Source: Tillandsia leiboldiana (Eukaryota; Streptophyta; Magnoliopsida; Poales; Bromeliaceae). Taken from it: a stretch of 64,000 nucleotides of DNA. The notes beneath the pieces are model-generated. The model was not told the DNA's origin. It did no database searches and saw only the letters and a program-made list of their open reading frames with translations. Location of the stretch: the NCBI GenBank assembly GCA_029204045.2, contig JAQNDB010000158.1:59889-123888 (forward strand). The letters are read 5' to 3'. Of the stretch, positions 21,641-32,863 are shown one piece after another. Within the stretch, counting starts at the first letter, position 1. Every line of letters starts with the position of its first letter. Made by a program: the position numbers and the translations under genes.

Positions 21641-24600
21641 CATCCTCCCCCACTAAAAGAAAGTTTCGTCCTCGAAACTAGCTCAAATCCACCAAGAGTC
21701 ACGAATACCACGGGTAGGTATCCATCAATAACGCCTCCAGCTCCCGAAACATCACTCACTCCCCGTGATTACTCCCCAACAACAACAACAACAAGTACGG
21801 CATGGCCCGATATGCAATTCTCCCATCTCTCGAGCCAGAAATTGCAACGGGCGTCCCTCGTACTCCAACAATCACAGATCTCGAAGGGGCAAGTCAATCA
21901 CGAGCGAGGGATCCAAAAACACATCACTCCTGAGCTGAGACGTGAAACAATACAGGGGCTCCATCAAAAGCTGGGGGAAACAAAATAACCACCAGTGCAA
22001 CATGCACCAAACCACACCCTGGTGCCCATCTCAACAAGGCGACCCGAAACATACCTACACATTCATCCAAAAAGCTGGGGTCTTCACTCGGTTACTTCCC
22101 GATCCAAAATCACCCGAGTGGGCTACTCAACCACGGGCTACCCTCAAAAGGGATCCACAAGAGACACAATCTTATGCCACAGTTGGTCACTCAACATGCC
22201 AACATAACCCCAACAGACCCACGGGTCGAAGTCGATCTCTCAACTAATAAAGGACACCCTGACGGGGACCAAACCGTCAGTGAACAGGACTGAAAACTGG
22301 CTCAAAAGGCGATCATAATGCTGATGCCCAAACTCGCGGTCAAAAATCCGAACCAGCAACGACAATCCGCGCAAATCCCACTCAAGATGCTGAGTAATCA
22401 GAACTGATAGCCAAGCAGGCATGGCCTACGCCCAGGTATATCAATCAAAGCTGGGAATAAAAGACGTACTGAAAGGCTCAACTGTGGAATCCAAGCTGCC
22501 TGCAAAACAGCGGTTCATCCTGCCACAACACTCATGGGGTTGGACTAATGAAGTGTGGACCGAAGATCAACCCACGGTAACTCTACAGCCACAAAGTGCT
22601 CCTCGTGCTCCAAGTCGCTCTGGGAGTAAATCAAAATATCCTCGGAAAACACCACTCCCAGTCCGTCCAAGTACAACTGGGACATACAATTCCTCAGATC
22701 TTGAAGTCACAGGGCATTAGTCATTCCATTTGGCCTCACTATGCCCTCGAAATGCCCTTACCGTGTCCTGAACGCCATCTAGGCGAAGTCCTCGGCTGTC
22801 TAATTCCGAGTAGGTACTCGCATTATACAATAACCGCCTGAGTATAGTTCCATCAAAAGGTCCTAGATACCACCCGGACCTGTCTACACTCGAACCATAA
22901 AAGGACCCTCACAGTCGTGTATCAACGCTGTGGCATCACCACCGTTTACCCACGGCGTGGCACTAGGTCAAACAGACCCCTCAATCCATCAGATCCTGCA
23001 ACTGTGCCATCAGCTCTCTCAGCTCTACCGGCGATATCCAGTGAGGTGCTGTCCAGGGTGGCGCGGTTCCCCGAACCACGTCAAACGCAATCTCTATCTC
23101 CCTAACCGGCGGCATTACCAACAACTAAGGTGAAATCACACCCGGGATCTCGTGGGCAACAGAGACATCCCTGAGTCCCGGTGCCGCCGTAAGCACCTCT
23201 CACCCTGTCGCTAAAACCTGAGTGCTCTAACAATCTCAACAAGCAAGCCTCCTCTTGTCCGCCTTGCCGAAGATCAAAGTCCTCTCTCGCCGCAGTCAAA
23301 CATTCTGTGGCATTGTGCCAAACAATCTCAAGCACAGGGTCGAAACACCGAATTGCTACAATTCCCAATAATTCTGCCGGTAACTCGCGGTCTCGGCCGC
23401 ACTGGACATGATCCAAAAGCCTCCTCCACGTGCACAACAACAACAGGAACCTGTACCTCTAGTGCACGTGGTAACAAATCTGCCTCTAGCCCATGCAAGA
23501 GTGGAACATGCTCTAACTCCGACTACTGTGGTGAAATCCCACCTGTGACACTCAGTCCACTACCGTGGCGCCCTCCAACCAGGCGGCACAGATTCATCCG
23601 CTCAAAGCAAGTGGTTGTCGCTCAACCAGCCTGAAAATCAGGACTATCCGCAAGGGAGCACGACCTCTGTCTCTGATCACATTGAGGCGACGAATAAGGT
23701 CCTCCGCAGATAACGAATACTGATGCTGCCTTCGGGGTCCACCCGACCTCCGGCATCACGGGAACTCGTTATCCTGGAGAAAGAAATCATAAATGCCTCT
23801 GCCGGCCGACCTATCCTCCATCACCCGGCGCCAAGCGCCAAAATCCAGAACTCGCCTCTGGCGGCAGATCCCTCTCCAAAGGAACTGCAATGCCACGCTC
23901 CATACATAATGCCTACTCCAACGAGGCGTCCAAATCTACAATGGAGAAACTGAATAACAGAAAGGTGCCCTGGCGCAATCCACTCCCAGACTCATATATC
24001 CTATGCGCCTCGTCCCTCGAATCTGGAGCGCGCAGTTCAACAACTGCATACACTCTCTAGCACAGGGAGGCTCTCAATTAATCACTCCATCACCACCAAC
24101 CACGACTCTGCCTCCAAAGGCTCCAAACTCAATCTTACGAGTCGGGGTGGTTCATCTGCCAAATCTGTCTCAATAGATCAATCATGTCCCACAGCTCCTC
24201 TGCTGTCAATTATCCACCCTGCCTCGGTGCCTCGACACTAAACATTGGCACAGAGGGGGCTACTCAGTGCTCCGACAACTGTGTCACCAAGACCAGCTGC
24301 TCACTCTGCCGCTGATAAGCCTCTGATAATCCTGTCATCTGGGTCCGGAGTTCTCTGACCTCAATCCGGGTATCCGGCCCAAAACCAACTGATCAAGCTC
24401 AACTGCTATGACAGGATGCACACAGGTCATAACCCAGCGTCGGGGAGACACCGCCCGCCACGACGAAACCACAAAACAACACAAAACAGCGCTCGACCCA
24501 ATCCAGCGAAAGTCTAAAGTACGTCACCCGTTCCACAGCGTTATGTTGTCTGCAGCCAACATAATCACTTAGGAGAATAAACATGCCAATCTCTCTTCCC

Positions 24601-24723
24601 GTCCCTTGGGAGAGGTATAAAACTCAATCAGGACTCTCGCTAAAAATCACGACTCTCACGAAGTCAACCAAGGGTCAAACCATAAGCCTAGGGTTTCTAA
24701 GTCCACCATGACCTACAACCTAG
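21641..24723 (-). pseudogene. Tek-2 interior: decayed gypsy gag-pol
   Basis: It starts next to a polypurine tract like that of Tek-1 (TCCTCCCCCACT, then GTTTCGTCCTCGAAAC). Coding traces are on the minus strand and heavily broken. The stretch near 23085-23200 matches the Tek-1 region between protease and RT (the GGCGGCAT and GAGTCCCGGTGCCGCCGTA blocks), and that near 22590-22620 matches an RT block. The end near 24490-24723 matches the Tek-1 5' leader. Total length is about 3.1 kb against 5.1 kb in Tek-1, so much of pol is deleted. No usable open frame remains. Confidence 0.75.
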
Positions 24724-24737
24724 GCTCTGATACCAAC
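24724..24737 (-). other. Right recombination junction at the primer-binding site
   Basis: Gypsy leader sequence (CCTAG before the motif) runs into GCTCTGATACCA at 24724-24735, then AC and the Cassandra LTR. In ordinary gypsy copies the motif is followed by about eight bases ending CTAATC and a TGTCACG LTR. It is the reciprocal of the left junction. Confidence 0.88.
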
Positions 24738-24914
24738 TGTGACGCCCCACTTCCCAGGGGGTCACCCATCCTAGAACTACTCTAGCTCTAGCACGCTTAA
24801 CTCTCATGTTCCTCTTGGATTTTGCTACCATCCAAAATGCTATAGCCGGGTTAGAGATTTAGTCCTATTATATCATTTATATAGAGGACTAATCCAAATT
24901 CCGGGGGTGTTACA
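24738..24914 (-). repeat. Cas-1 right (5') LTR, Cassandra type
   Basis: This 177-bp LTR with a 5S-like segment at 24749-24802 is nearly identical to the Cas-2 LTRs. It ends TTACA, followed by the CGGAG duplication. Confidence 0.93.
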
Positions 24915-26490
24915 CGGAGACACTTGGTTTGTGGAGTCGCATGCTACGTCTCCATGATAGAACCAAAGAACATTGATGAAGCTCTTCAGGATGACTACTG
25001 GATTGAAGCAATGCAGGAAGAGCTCCATCAGTTTGAACGAAACAAAGTCTGGGAATTAACGAAGCCCCCGAAGCAACACAATGTGATTGGTACTAAATGG
25101 ATTTTCAAGAATAAGAAAAATAAAGATGGTACCATCGGTAGGAATAAAGCACGCTTAGTTGCTCAGGGCTATTCACAAGTTGAAGGAATAGACTTTGATG
25201 AGACGTTCGCTCCGGTAGCTAGACTCGAGTCCATTCGTATCTTATTCGCTATTGCTTGTCACTTTAAAATAAAACTCTTTCAAATGGACGTTAAGAGTGC
25301 GTTTTTAAATGGGTTTTTAAACGAGGAAGTTTATGTGGCTCAACCGAAAGGTTTTGAAGACCATAAACAACCTAACCATGTTTTTCGTTTGAAAAAGGCT
25401 CTTTACGGTCTAAAACAAGCACCGCGAGCATGATACGAAAGGTTGACAAAGCACCTATTGGAAAAGGGCTATACTCGAGGGGGAGCAGACCAGACTCTCT
25501 TTGTGAAGCATTATCAGGATAACTTCATTGTTGCACAAATCTATGTCGATGACATTGTATTTGGAGCAACAAAGGATAATGATGCTTCTAAATTCGCAGA
25601 AACCATGGAAAGCGAATTCGAGATGTCCATGATGGGCGAACTGATATATTTTCTTGGATTGCAAGTAAAACAAAATGAAGAAGGCATTCATCTGTGTCAA
25701 TCCAAGTACGCAAAGGAGTTGGTGAAGAAATTCGGGTTAGAAGATTCTAAAGATTTTTCGACTCCTATGGGAACTAGCAATAAGGGATTAGGAAGTGAAT
25801 CTCTTAGTGAAAGTGTTGACGAGAAGCTTTATCGCAGCATGATTGGAAGTCTACTCTATCTCACGGCTAGTCGCCCGGATATATCCTTTAGTGTTGGGAT
25901 CTGCGCGAGATATCAGTCAGCACCAAAGGAGGATCACCTGAAAGCGGTGAAACCGATCATCCGGTACGTCAAAGGAACTGTAAATTTCAGAATTTGGTAT
26001 CCTATGGGAACATATCTTGACATTATAGGATATTCAGATGCCGATTGGGCAGGATCAGTGGATGATCGGAAAAGTACGAGTGGTGCATGTTTTTATCTTG
26101 GCCATTGTCTTGTTGCATGGCATAGTAAAAAACAGAACTGCATTGCACTCTCGACTGCCGAAGTGGAATATTTCTCAGCGGGTAGTTGTTCAACTCAACT
26201 CATTTGGATGAAAAGCGTGTTGAGCGACTTCCGAATTTCAGCAACTTCGGTAACAATTTTGTGTGACAACACCAGTGCTATAAATATTTCCAAAAACCCT
26301 GTGTTGCACTCAAGAACAAAACACATTGAACTTAGATATCATTTTTCTAAGAGAGCTAGTTGAATCAAATATTCTTCAACTTTCCTACATTTCAACTGAG
26401 GATCAATTAGCTGACATTTTAACAAAACCTTTGGATCAAAAACGTTTTATTCATTTGCGTAAAGCAATTGGAATGCTTTCCTTGAAATAA
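24915..26490 (+). pseudogene. pol: Sire-1 reverse transcriptase and RNase H
   Basis: The frame continues from the integrase segment. RT shows IEAMQEELHQFERNKVWEL, GTKWIFKNKKN, KARLVAQGYSQVEGIDF, the QMDVKSAFLNG block, and the catalytic IYVDDIVFGA near 25540. RNase H shows YSDADWAGSVDDRKSTSG, LSTAEVEYFS and LCDNTSAI. A TGA at 25431-25433 replaces the tryptophan codon expected in the GLKQAPRAWYERL block. A one-base gain in a T-run at about 26342-26346 shifts the frame; the proper end (ADILTKPLDQKRF) then reads to a stop at 26490. Two lesions therefore kill this part. It is preceded by the Cas-1 target duplication. Confidence 0.94.
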
Positions 26491-26739
26491 CCTCTTTTTG
26501 AAACTTTTGATTAGGTTAGGTTTTGTTCTGTGTTTTTGTTCATATATGTATGTATGTACATAGGACATTAATTGAGCATTAGTTATATTGACTTTAATCG
26601 CATCCTTTCATAGAATTAGAAATTTGTTATGCATTGGATATCATAATAATTCATTTGTTGCGATGATCATTTATGTCAATTATGTCATCTTTGTTTTGAT
26701 CAAAGTCAATCTCTCTCTCAAATGACCTCTTGGTATAGT
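26491..26739 (+). other. Remnant of Sire-1 3' non-coding region and deletion junction
   Basis: This is AT-rich non-coding sequence after the pol stop. No polypurine tract or LTR start follows; minus-strand gypsy pol (Tek-3) begins near 26740. The Sire-1 3' end and the Tek-3 3' end are both missing here, so a deletion probably joined them. The exact junction cannot be placed better than about 26700-26750. Confidence 0.6.
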
Positions 26740-29700
26740 TGTTATCTTGGTATAACCACATTGGCTTTGTCGGGACGTTACTGTAAGCTCAATCATACAT
26801 CCTTAATAACTCTATCCACCGGCATTGCCTCAAATCAAATTCCTTCTGAGTAACCCAGTACCTCAGGTTCTAGGATCGATAGATATCTCAAATCTCTCTC
26901 TATCTCAAGCAACTATTCACAATGATGTTAATACCATCCACAGCTTGAACTCCTCAAGGTTATGCTGGCACTGCTTAATCCACAACTCTGGACCTCTGTC
27001 ACTATCATGGGTCCAAGCCGAACCTAAACGGCAACACTCTTCGCCGGGTCCACTGTCACTCCTGCGGCTGTAATAACATGGCCTAACCACAAAATCTTCC
27101 GAAGTCTAAGAGCAAATTCTCTTACAACTCGGCATCAACTTCTTCTCATAGAAGTTGCAGCACTATCCTTAAGTGCTCCTCGTGCTTAAACTCATCTCGG
27201 AAACCAAATCCGATATAATCAAATCAACTGGCCTTGTATAAATTTAACTCAACTACTAGCACGGCAACTCACTGTAGAGCTCATACTCACACTGGTTCTA
27301 CTGCCCGGTCCAAGTACCGCCGGAACACACAAGTCCTCAAATCCAAAAGGCTGCAGGGCCTTAGTCAATCCGCTTGACCTCACTGTAAGCTCAAAATGTC
27401 TCTATCGGGTTCAGACTCTATCTGGCACAGCCCTCAGCTGTAGGGTTCCACAAAGCCTTCAATGTCCCGCAAGGCATCAACCCAACACGACCCAAATCTA
27501 ACTGTGCTCGAATCGTCACAGCATTCTCACCGTTGTGCACTCACAACGTGGCATCACTGCCGTATACCAACGGCATGGCATCACCACCGTGTATCAACGG
27601 CGTGGCATCACCACCGTGTATCAACGGCGTGGCATCACCACCGTGTATCAACGGTGTGGTAACACATCCAAAATACCAATCTCTCGGATCCTCACTGTCG
27701 TATCCTCACGACGTGGCATGGGGTCACCCAGACCTCTCGATCCCTCGGATCCGCAGCTGCGCTAACAGCTCTCTCACTGGCTCACGAGTGATACTCCAAG
27801 AGATGCTGCCGAAGTCGGCGCGGTTTCCAAACCACGTCGATCACTATCTCGATCTCAGTCTCACTAAACGGCGGCATCAACATCAGACCAGGTAAACTCC
27901 TGTCCGGGATCACACGGGCGATAAAGATATTCCTTTAGTCCCGGTGCTGCAGTAGGCACCTTTTCTACCGTCGCTAGCAAAGCGACACGACCACGACTCA
28001 ACCTCTGCCGTGCTCTAGCATCCTCTATAACCACACTCCTCCTGGCCAGGTCCACGGAGGGTCATTGTCCACTCTCGACAATCCAAGATAGCACAACATT
28101 GGGATAACCAATCCCTATCCAACCTTATATCAACATCTCGGAGCTGATGTAGGACTAACAACTCTAGGATCAAATCCAAGGTATTATCTGCGCTGGCAGG
28201 ACTGGCAACACTCATCCATGCGCTATACGTGATCTGGAACCTGATCCTCACGTGCACAAGCCAACAGTCCCACCTCCGGCCCACACGCAGCTATCTTTGC
28301 TCTAGTAAAGCACACACCAGCGGTGTTGGCATCAACATGCTCTAACTCCGATGACCATAAGAAAACCACACCTGGTAAGATGCGCTCCACTATCCTGGCG
28401 TCCTCCAACCAACTACACCATTTCATCCACTAGATGATGGTGGCCATCGCTCAATCTGCCTCGGCATCTCGGCTCAATCAGCCTACCGGTAAGTCGGATG
28501 AACCTCTATCTCCTGTAGGAGTAATGGGGTGCCGTCGCGAGCGGCAATCCAAGAGCAGCACGCTGGGACACTCTGCCTGAAAATGCCCTGACTATCCACA
28601 AGAAAAGCATCGCCCTTTCCCTAAAGTCACTCTATGGCGATGAATGCGGCTCACCACGAAAGACACAATCATATGAATACTGCTGTTGGTGCCTCGACTG
28701 TCGAGAACCTCTTAGTCTCTGTCTCCTCTGAGACTCATGATCCTGTGACTGAAATCATGGCAACCTCGATCCACTCGACTATCCCAAAATCAGGCGATAC
28801 TGGACATCTCTCTCTGGAGCTAGTCCCTCGCTCTCCGTCCCTCTTGGATGTGATCGCAGATCCTCGGTCAATCCATCGGGCATGCACGATCGGTGCAGCT
28901 AAAGTTGCTCGCCGAGAATACCCAAAATGATAAACATCTCGAAGCAATCCCCTCTCAAACATAGTCAACTATCTGGGCCTCATCCTGGCAACATGGGGCA
29001 CACTGCTCAACCGTCGAAGAAACTCGCTCCAAGTCCTCGACTGCTCTCCCGGTGGTTCAATAGGACAACTCGACGCCACCAACTCTCGGCGTCCTTATCC
29101 AAAGTGCATAACCAAGTGCACCCGATGCTTGTCCTGGATAACAAGTCCTCAAACACTTTCCAAAGCGGCAATCCAGTTCTCGGCCTCTCGAGGCTCCAAC
29201 TCTGCCCTGAAATCTGTAGGGGATGGAACTGGCGGATGCACAACTATCAATCAGCAATCTCTCGCTGCTTCTGCACAACTCACAGTGCAAACGGAGCCGA
29301 AGTCGACGATGTCGCGGCTGGAGGTACTACTGGCGATACCTCAAACGATACTCTCTGCTCAACATGCGCATCACGCGCTCCGTGTTCTCTTCCTGGCGCC
29401 GCGTCGCCTAAACAACTGAGCTACCTGGGCCCGTAACTCGCAGACCTCGCTCTGCTCTGTCCATTCAGCCCCCAGCTGTTCGGGCTCTTCATCCAAGGTC
29501 AAACATGCCCTCGCCGCTGCACGGCATCACAGGGCCAACAAGAAGAACAGCCACGGCCAACCAAACCACAAACACTCTCGACCCAATCAAGCGAAAGTCT
29601 ATAACATGTTAACCGTTCTAAAGTATTATGTTGTCTGCAGCCAACATAATCACTTTAGAGAATAAACATGTAAAATCACTCGCCCCAATCCCTCGGGGGA

Positions 29701-29810
29701 GGTACAAACTCAATCAGGACTCTCGCTAAAATCACGTCTCTCACGACAGTCATCCTACTGTCCAACCAATAGCCTAGGGTCACTAAGTCCTCAACGACCT
29801 ATATTCCTAG
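26740..29810 (-). pseudogene. Tek-3 interior: decayed gypsy gag-pol
   Basis: Minus-strand traces: the linker between RNase H and integrase near 26750 (complement of ACCACATTGGC, as in Tek-1), RNase H near 26800-26880, RT near 27080-27190 (GAAGTTGCAGCACTATCCTTAAGTGC block), the protease-RT linker near 27855-27960, and gag traces from about 28400 to 29500. Stops and frameshifts are everywhere. A 27-bp tandem repeat lies at 27550-27660. None of the open stretches is a gene. Confidence 0.75.
27550..27662 (-). repeat. Four 27-bp tandem repeats with pairing arms
   Basis: Units start near 27558, 27585, 27612 and 27639. Each has six-base arms around a six-base loop. Sense-strand stems are TGCCGT/ACGGCA, CGCCGT/ACGGTG (twice) and CACCGT/ACGGTG. 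The middle units pair through a G-U wobble that exists only on the minus strand, the sense strand of the element. Confidence 0.75.
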
Positions 29811-29822
29811 GCTCTGATACCA
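29811..29822 (-). other. Primer-binding site of Tek-3
   Basis: The minus strand reads TGGTATCAGAGC, eight bases from the LTR end (GTGACAGATTAGGG). Confidence 0.88.
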
Positions 29823-30781
29823 CCCTAATCTGTCACGCCCCGGGGTCGAAACTGCGACCCGGGCTCGCCAACAGATCCGCCATCTGTACGGAAACTGCCG
29901 TACAGACGAAGCGTCTACCCTACAAGTCAGATCTATAGCTATAATGTATCAGAGCTGAAAAAAGAACCAGTAGCTACAGAAATCCACTGAACATCTGATA
30001 TAAAGTAATCTCCACTAATACACAAATCCTCAATATACACAGTCTCAAAATCACTCAGACTGTCCAGTACAAAAGTGGAAATATAAAATACAGGGTACAT
30101 CTACCTCTGACTCTCAAAACTGGTAAGGAACTACTCAGCCACGTCCTCACCTCGATCAGCCGCCTCCGCGCGAACCTAGCCGGAACAGCTACCACAGGAA
30201 CCTGTCACCGCAGCGGGTGTGAGAACTACTGCAAAGGTAGTTCCCAGTGGGTACCGTCTCAATATCCACGGTATGCCCACTAAGTCTACTGGAGGCACAA
30301 CAGATAGGTATGCAGATAGATAGATAGATAAAAGCTGAAAGAAACTATAGCTATCATGTCTCAATCATCATGCTCAAGAAACTCTACAATGATGAAGATG
30401 TGCATACACTCGCTACTGCTAACATGCCTCAAGTATCATGCTCAAAGGAAAACTCATCTATGAACATGCTATGAAACTCACTCACACATATCACCCAATC
30501 CCAATGACTGTCCCTCTTTGGACCAGTCAATCAAGCCTGCGCTCATCTACTGCCGCGCATCCCGTAGGAACGGACTTACGTAGGCATCCACTGCCGCACA
30601 TCCCGGAGGAACGGACTTACGTAGGGTGTCCCTCTAGGACCATCTCAGTAATCACATCGCAGCCTCGTCAGGCTCGGTATCATCATCGCACCCGGGGCGT
30701 AGCTCGAGGGGAGCGACCCCACCGAACTCAAGTATCTCAAGTATCTCATAACTGGCATAGAATGCCAGGCTCAGCAGGCTA

Positions 30782-31160
30782 TAATCCACGATCAAACAGA
30801 TCGGAACTCAATGCTCAACTAGCATAACTCAGTCGGAGAAAGACTCCACGACTCGAACAGAAAAAGCCCAAACACTCACACAGCTATGTCGGAGAACCCT
30901 CAACGACTCAAGGTTATAACACACGATCAAACAGATCGGAACTCAATGCTCAACAAGCATACTCAGTCGGAGAAAGACTCCACGACTCGAACAGGAAAAG
31001 CCCAAACACTCTCACAGCTATGTCGGAGAACCCTCAACGACTCAATCTGATAATGCACAACCCGTGGCTGAGTCGGGAAACCTCCACGACTCGATCTGCC
31101 AGAGCCCCCAAAACTCTCACGGCTAAGTGGGAGAACCATCTCCACCACTAAATCAGAGCA
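30782..31160 (-). repeat. Repeated hairpin blocks in the Tek-3 LTR
   Basis: Arms AGTCG/CGACT recur at about 30831-30853 and 30965-30987, with related arms at 30888-30906, 31022-31042 and 31070-31092. A further unit at about 31126-31149 uses AGTGG/CCACT. Inside each, a GAG or GG pairs with CTC or CC beside a small A/C bulge. CGATC/GATCG hairpins with loop AAACA (plus strand) lie at 30789 and 30924. The AGTGG version is also in Tek-1, LTR-5 and LTR-6. Confidence 0.6.
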
Positions 31161-32274
31161 CAACCCATGATCTAGAGTAACCCAATTAGGGAATACATCC
31201 TCAATACCCCGCGAACTCAAGTATCTCAAAACTCTCTCATGACACTAGAAAGTCATCTCATAATGCTCTAAAAATCCACTCGGCCCTCTGGCACGAGAAC
31301 ACATGCATCCTGAACCTACTCAACCCCTCGGGAAGATCTCAATGTTTTAAAACTATTTTCAAAACCCAGTTTTCCTTAAAACAGTTCCGACGATTTTTAA
31401 AACGGTTCAGATGCCAATATAAAGCCAACTAAACATGCAGTCTAGTGTCCAATCACTTCTAGATCATGCTAAAAATATCTGGGGCTTGCAATTATATTCC
31501 TACAATTTTTTAGGCAACTATCAGATTTACCAGCTATGCAAATAATTAAGCTAAACATGATCAACATGCATTCAATAGCTTTAACGGGCATTCCATACAT
31601 CTTGAAGAAATTCCAACCCACCTCAAATGCTTTCAGAAGGCCGCGCCGAAATCGGAGAAGAAACGGGCGAAAACAGACGAAAAACTGCACTGTGCCTCTC
31701 GCGCGCACGCGCGCCGTCGCGCGTCTCGGAAGAAATCCACGAAGCTCCGATCAATCCTCTATCACACTCCCCAAGGTCTCAGCATGCCTCTGCTCAGCTC
31801 AAGAGGGTCCCCCACACGTGCGCAAGAAGCAGACAAATCCTCGGATTTGCGCAGTAACCTCCCTGCTTGCACCCGAGAGCACAGGGAGAGAGGGAGAGAA
31901 AGGATGGAAATTAACTCAAAATCCCAATCAATTCCATCAATAAAACCCAAGAGGAGAACTATCGAATCCAAATCCACAATCTCCAATAATTAATTTACCT
32001 CAATTGCTCCTCGCGAGCGCACGTTGACTCGGTCAACTCCCACAATGCACGAGCCTGCTTCTCCTTCTACTACTTCCTCTTCTTCTTCTTCTCTGGCAGC
32101 AAGAAAGGGAGGAGGAGATGATAAGGAATGAAGGGTGGAGAGGGAGCAAGAGTCTGGGTATAAAACATGACGGGAGTGGTTGGAACAGAAGAAGCCCATA
32201 CCTCCAAGTACTGTGCACCAATCCGAGCTCTTCTCGGGCATTTCCAGAATCTGTGTTCGGGTACCAGCATTTGG

Positions 32275-32365
32275 GTACCGGAACACCACCTCTGGTTCCG
32301 GTACCAGGCAGCTGGTTCCGGAACCAAGGGGCCAGTTCCGGAACCAACTGCTTGGTTCCGGAACC
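32275..32365 (-). promoter_or_regulatory. Palindrome array GGTTCCGGAACC in Tek-3 U3
   Basis: Near-identical 12-bp palindromes stand at about 20-base spacing: 32294 (GGTTCCGGTACC), 32314, 32334 (AGTTCCGGAACC) and 32354, with a half-matching copy near 32275. They lie in the first 450 bases of the LTR, where U3 control elements are expected. The core TTCCGGAA resembles the CCGG-centred boxes of the Sireviruses. Confidence 0.65.
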
Positions 32366-32716
32366 CAGCCACCCAGAACCTCCAGAATCCTGCCAGAACC
32401 TTCCCGAATCGCGCCGATAACTCACTTCCTCGCCCCGGGACCTCCGCATCACCCCGAAACCAACCGAACACCTCTGTAAAATCATAATACACATGTCCCA
32501 AGGGATCAACTCACAACAAACCCATCCATGAAACCAATGCTTGACCCGCAAGCTCTCAATCCGACGGCAACTCACTTTTCTACAAGAATACTTCCGCGTC
32601 GCTCCGGGACCACCCGAACCTCTCTGTAAATACAAACAGAAACTGCTAAAGGTATTTCCACAATACCAGGCTGCCACGTGGAGTCGGCACACTGCCCGAA
32701 GCTCCGGTACTCTACA

Positions 32717-32829
32717 CATACTCGCTCATCAATTGCGATGAGAAAAGCTCTCATCCGCACTTTCCAATAAGCATAATTAGTCCCATCAAAAAGAGGAGGT
32801 CTATAAATATTACCACTTTCACCCATCAT
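32717..32829 (-). pseudogene. gag: Second gag start of Sire-2, truncated
   Basis: It encodes the first 37 or so Gag residues (MMGESGNIYRPPLFDG, YWKVRMRAFLIAIDERV), nearly identical to the other Sire-2 gag start at 37849. It is cut by the Tek-3 LTR. The primer-binding site before it carries a change (TATCGGAG instead of TATCAGAG). Confidence 0.88.
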
Positions 32830-32863
32830 GATAGATAAACCTAAAACCCGCTCCGATACCAAT

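Larger units (their letters stand above)
16631..24914 (-). mobile_element. Cas-1: Cassandra element carrying a recombined gypsy element
   Basis: The ends are 177-bp Cassandra LTRs (16631-16807 and 24738-24914) flanked by a perfect CGGAG duplication (16626-16630 and 24915-24919). A normal Cassandra is about 0.6 kb (compare Cas-2). Here, reading the minus strand, the order is Cassandra LTR, primer-binding site, gypsy interior, gypsy polypurine tract, gypsy LTR, primer-binding site, Cassandra interior, Cassandra polypurine tract, Cassandra LTR. The switches between the two families fall in the shared 12 bases GCTCTGATACCA at 24724-24735 and 17016-17027. This fits a one-LTR gypsy circle recombined into Cassandra at the primer-binding site, or template switching. 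Confidence 0.9.
26740..32716 (-). mobile_element. Tek-3: truncated, decayed gypsy element
   Basis: One LTR (29831-32716), a primer-binding site and about 3.1 kb of decayed interior remain. It is inserted in the gag start of the second Sire-2 unit, at 32716/32717. The 3' part of pol and the 3' LTR are lost. LTR ends and interior resemble Tek-4, so the two belong to the same wider family. Confidence 0.85.
29831..32716 (-). repeat. Tek-3 5' LTR
   Basis: It is 2886 bp, starting TGTAGAGTACCGG and ending GGGGCGTGACA on the minus strand. Its last several hundred bases match Tek-4 LTRs, including a GATA/TATC microsatellite (30313-30330). It contains a duplicated block with hairpins (30782-31160), a twofold repeat of about 45 bases (30545-30625), and palindromes near its start (32275-32365). 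Confidence 0.87.

Noticed and set aside
24399..24584. Short open frames in the decayed interiors of Tek-2, Tek-3 and Tek-4
   Set aside because: Under 130 codons, inconsistent between homologous copies, overlapping traces of gag-pol in another frame.
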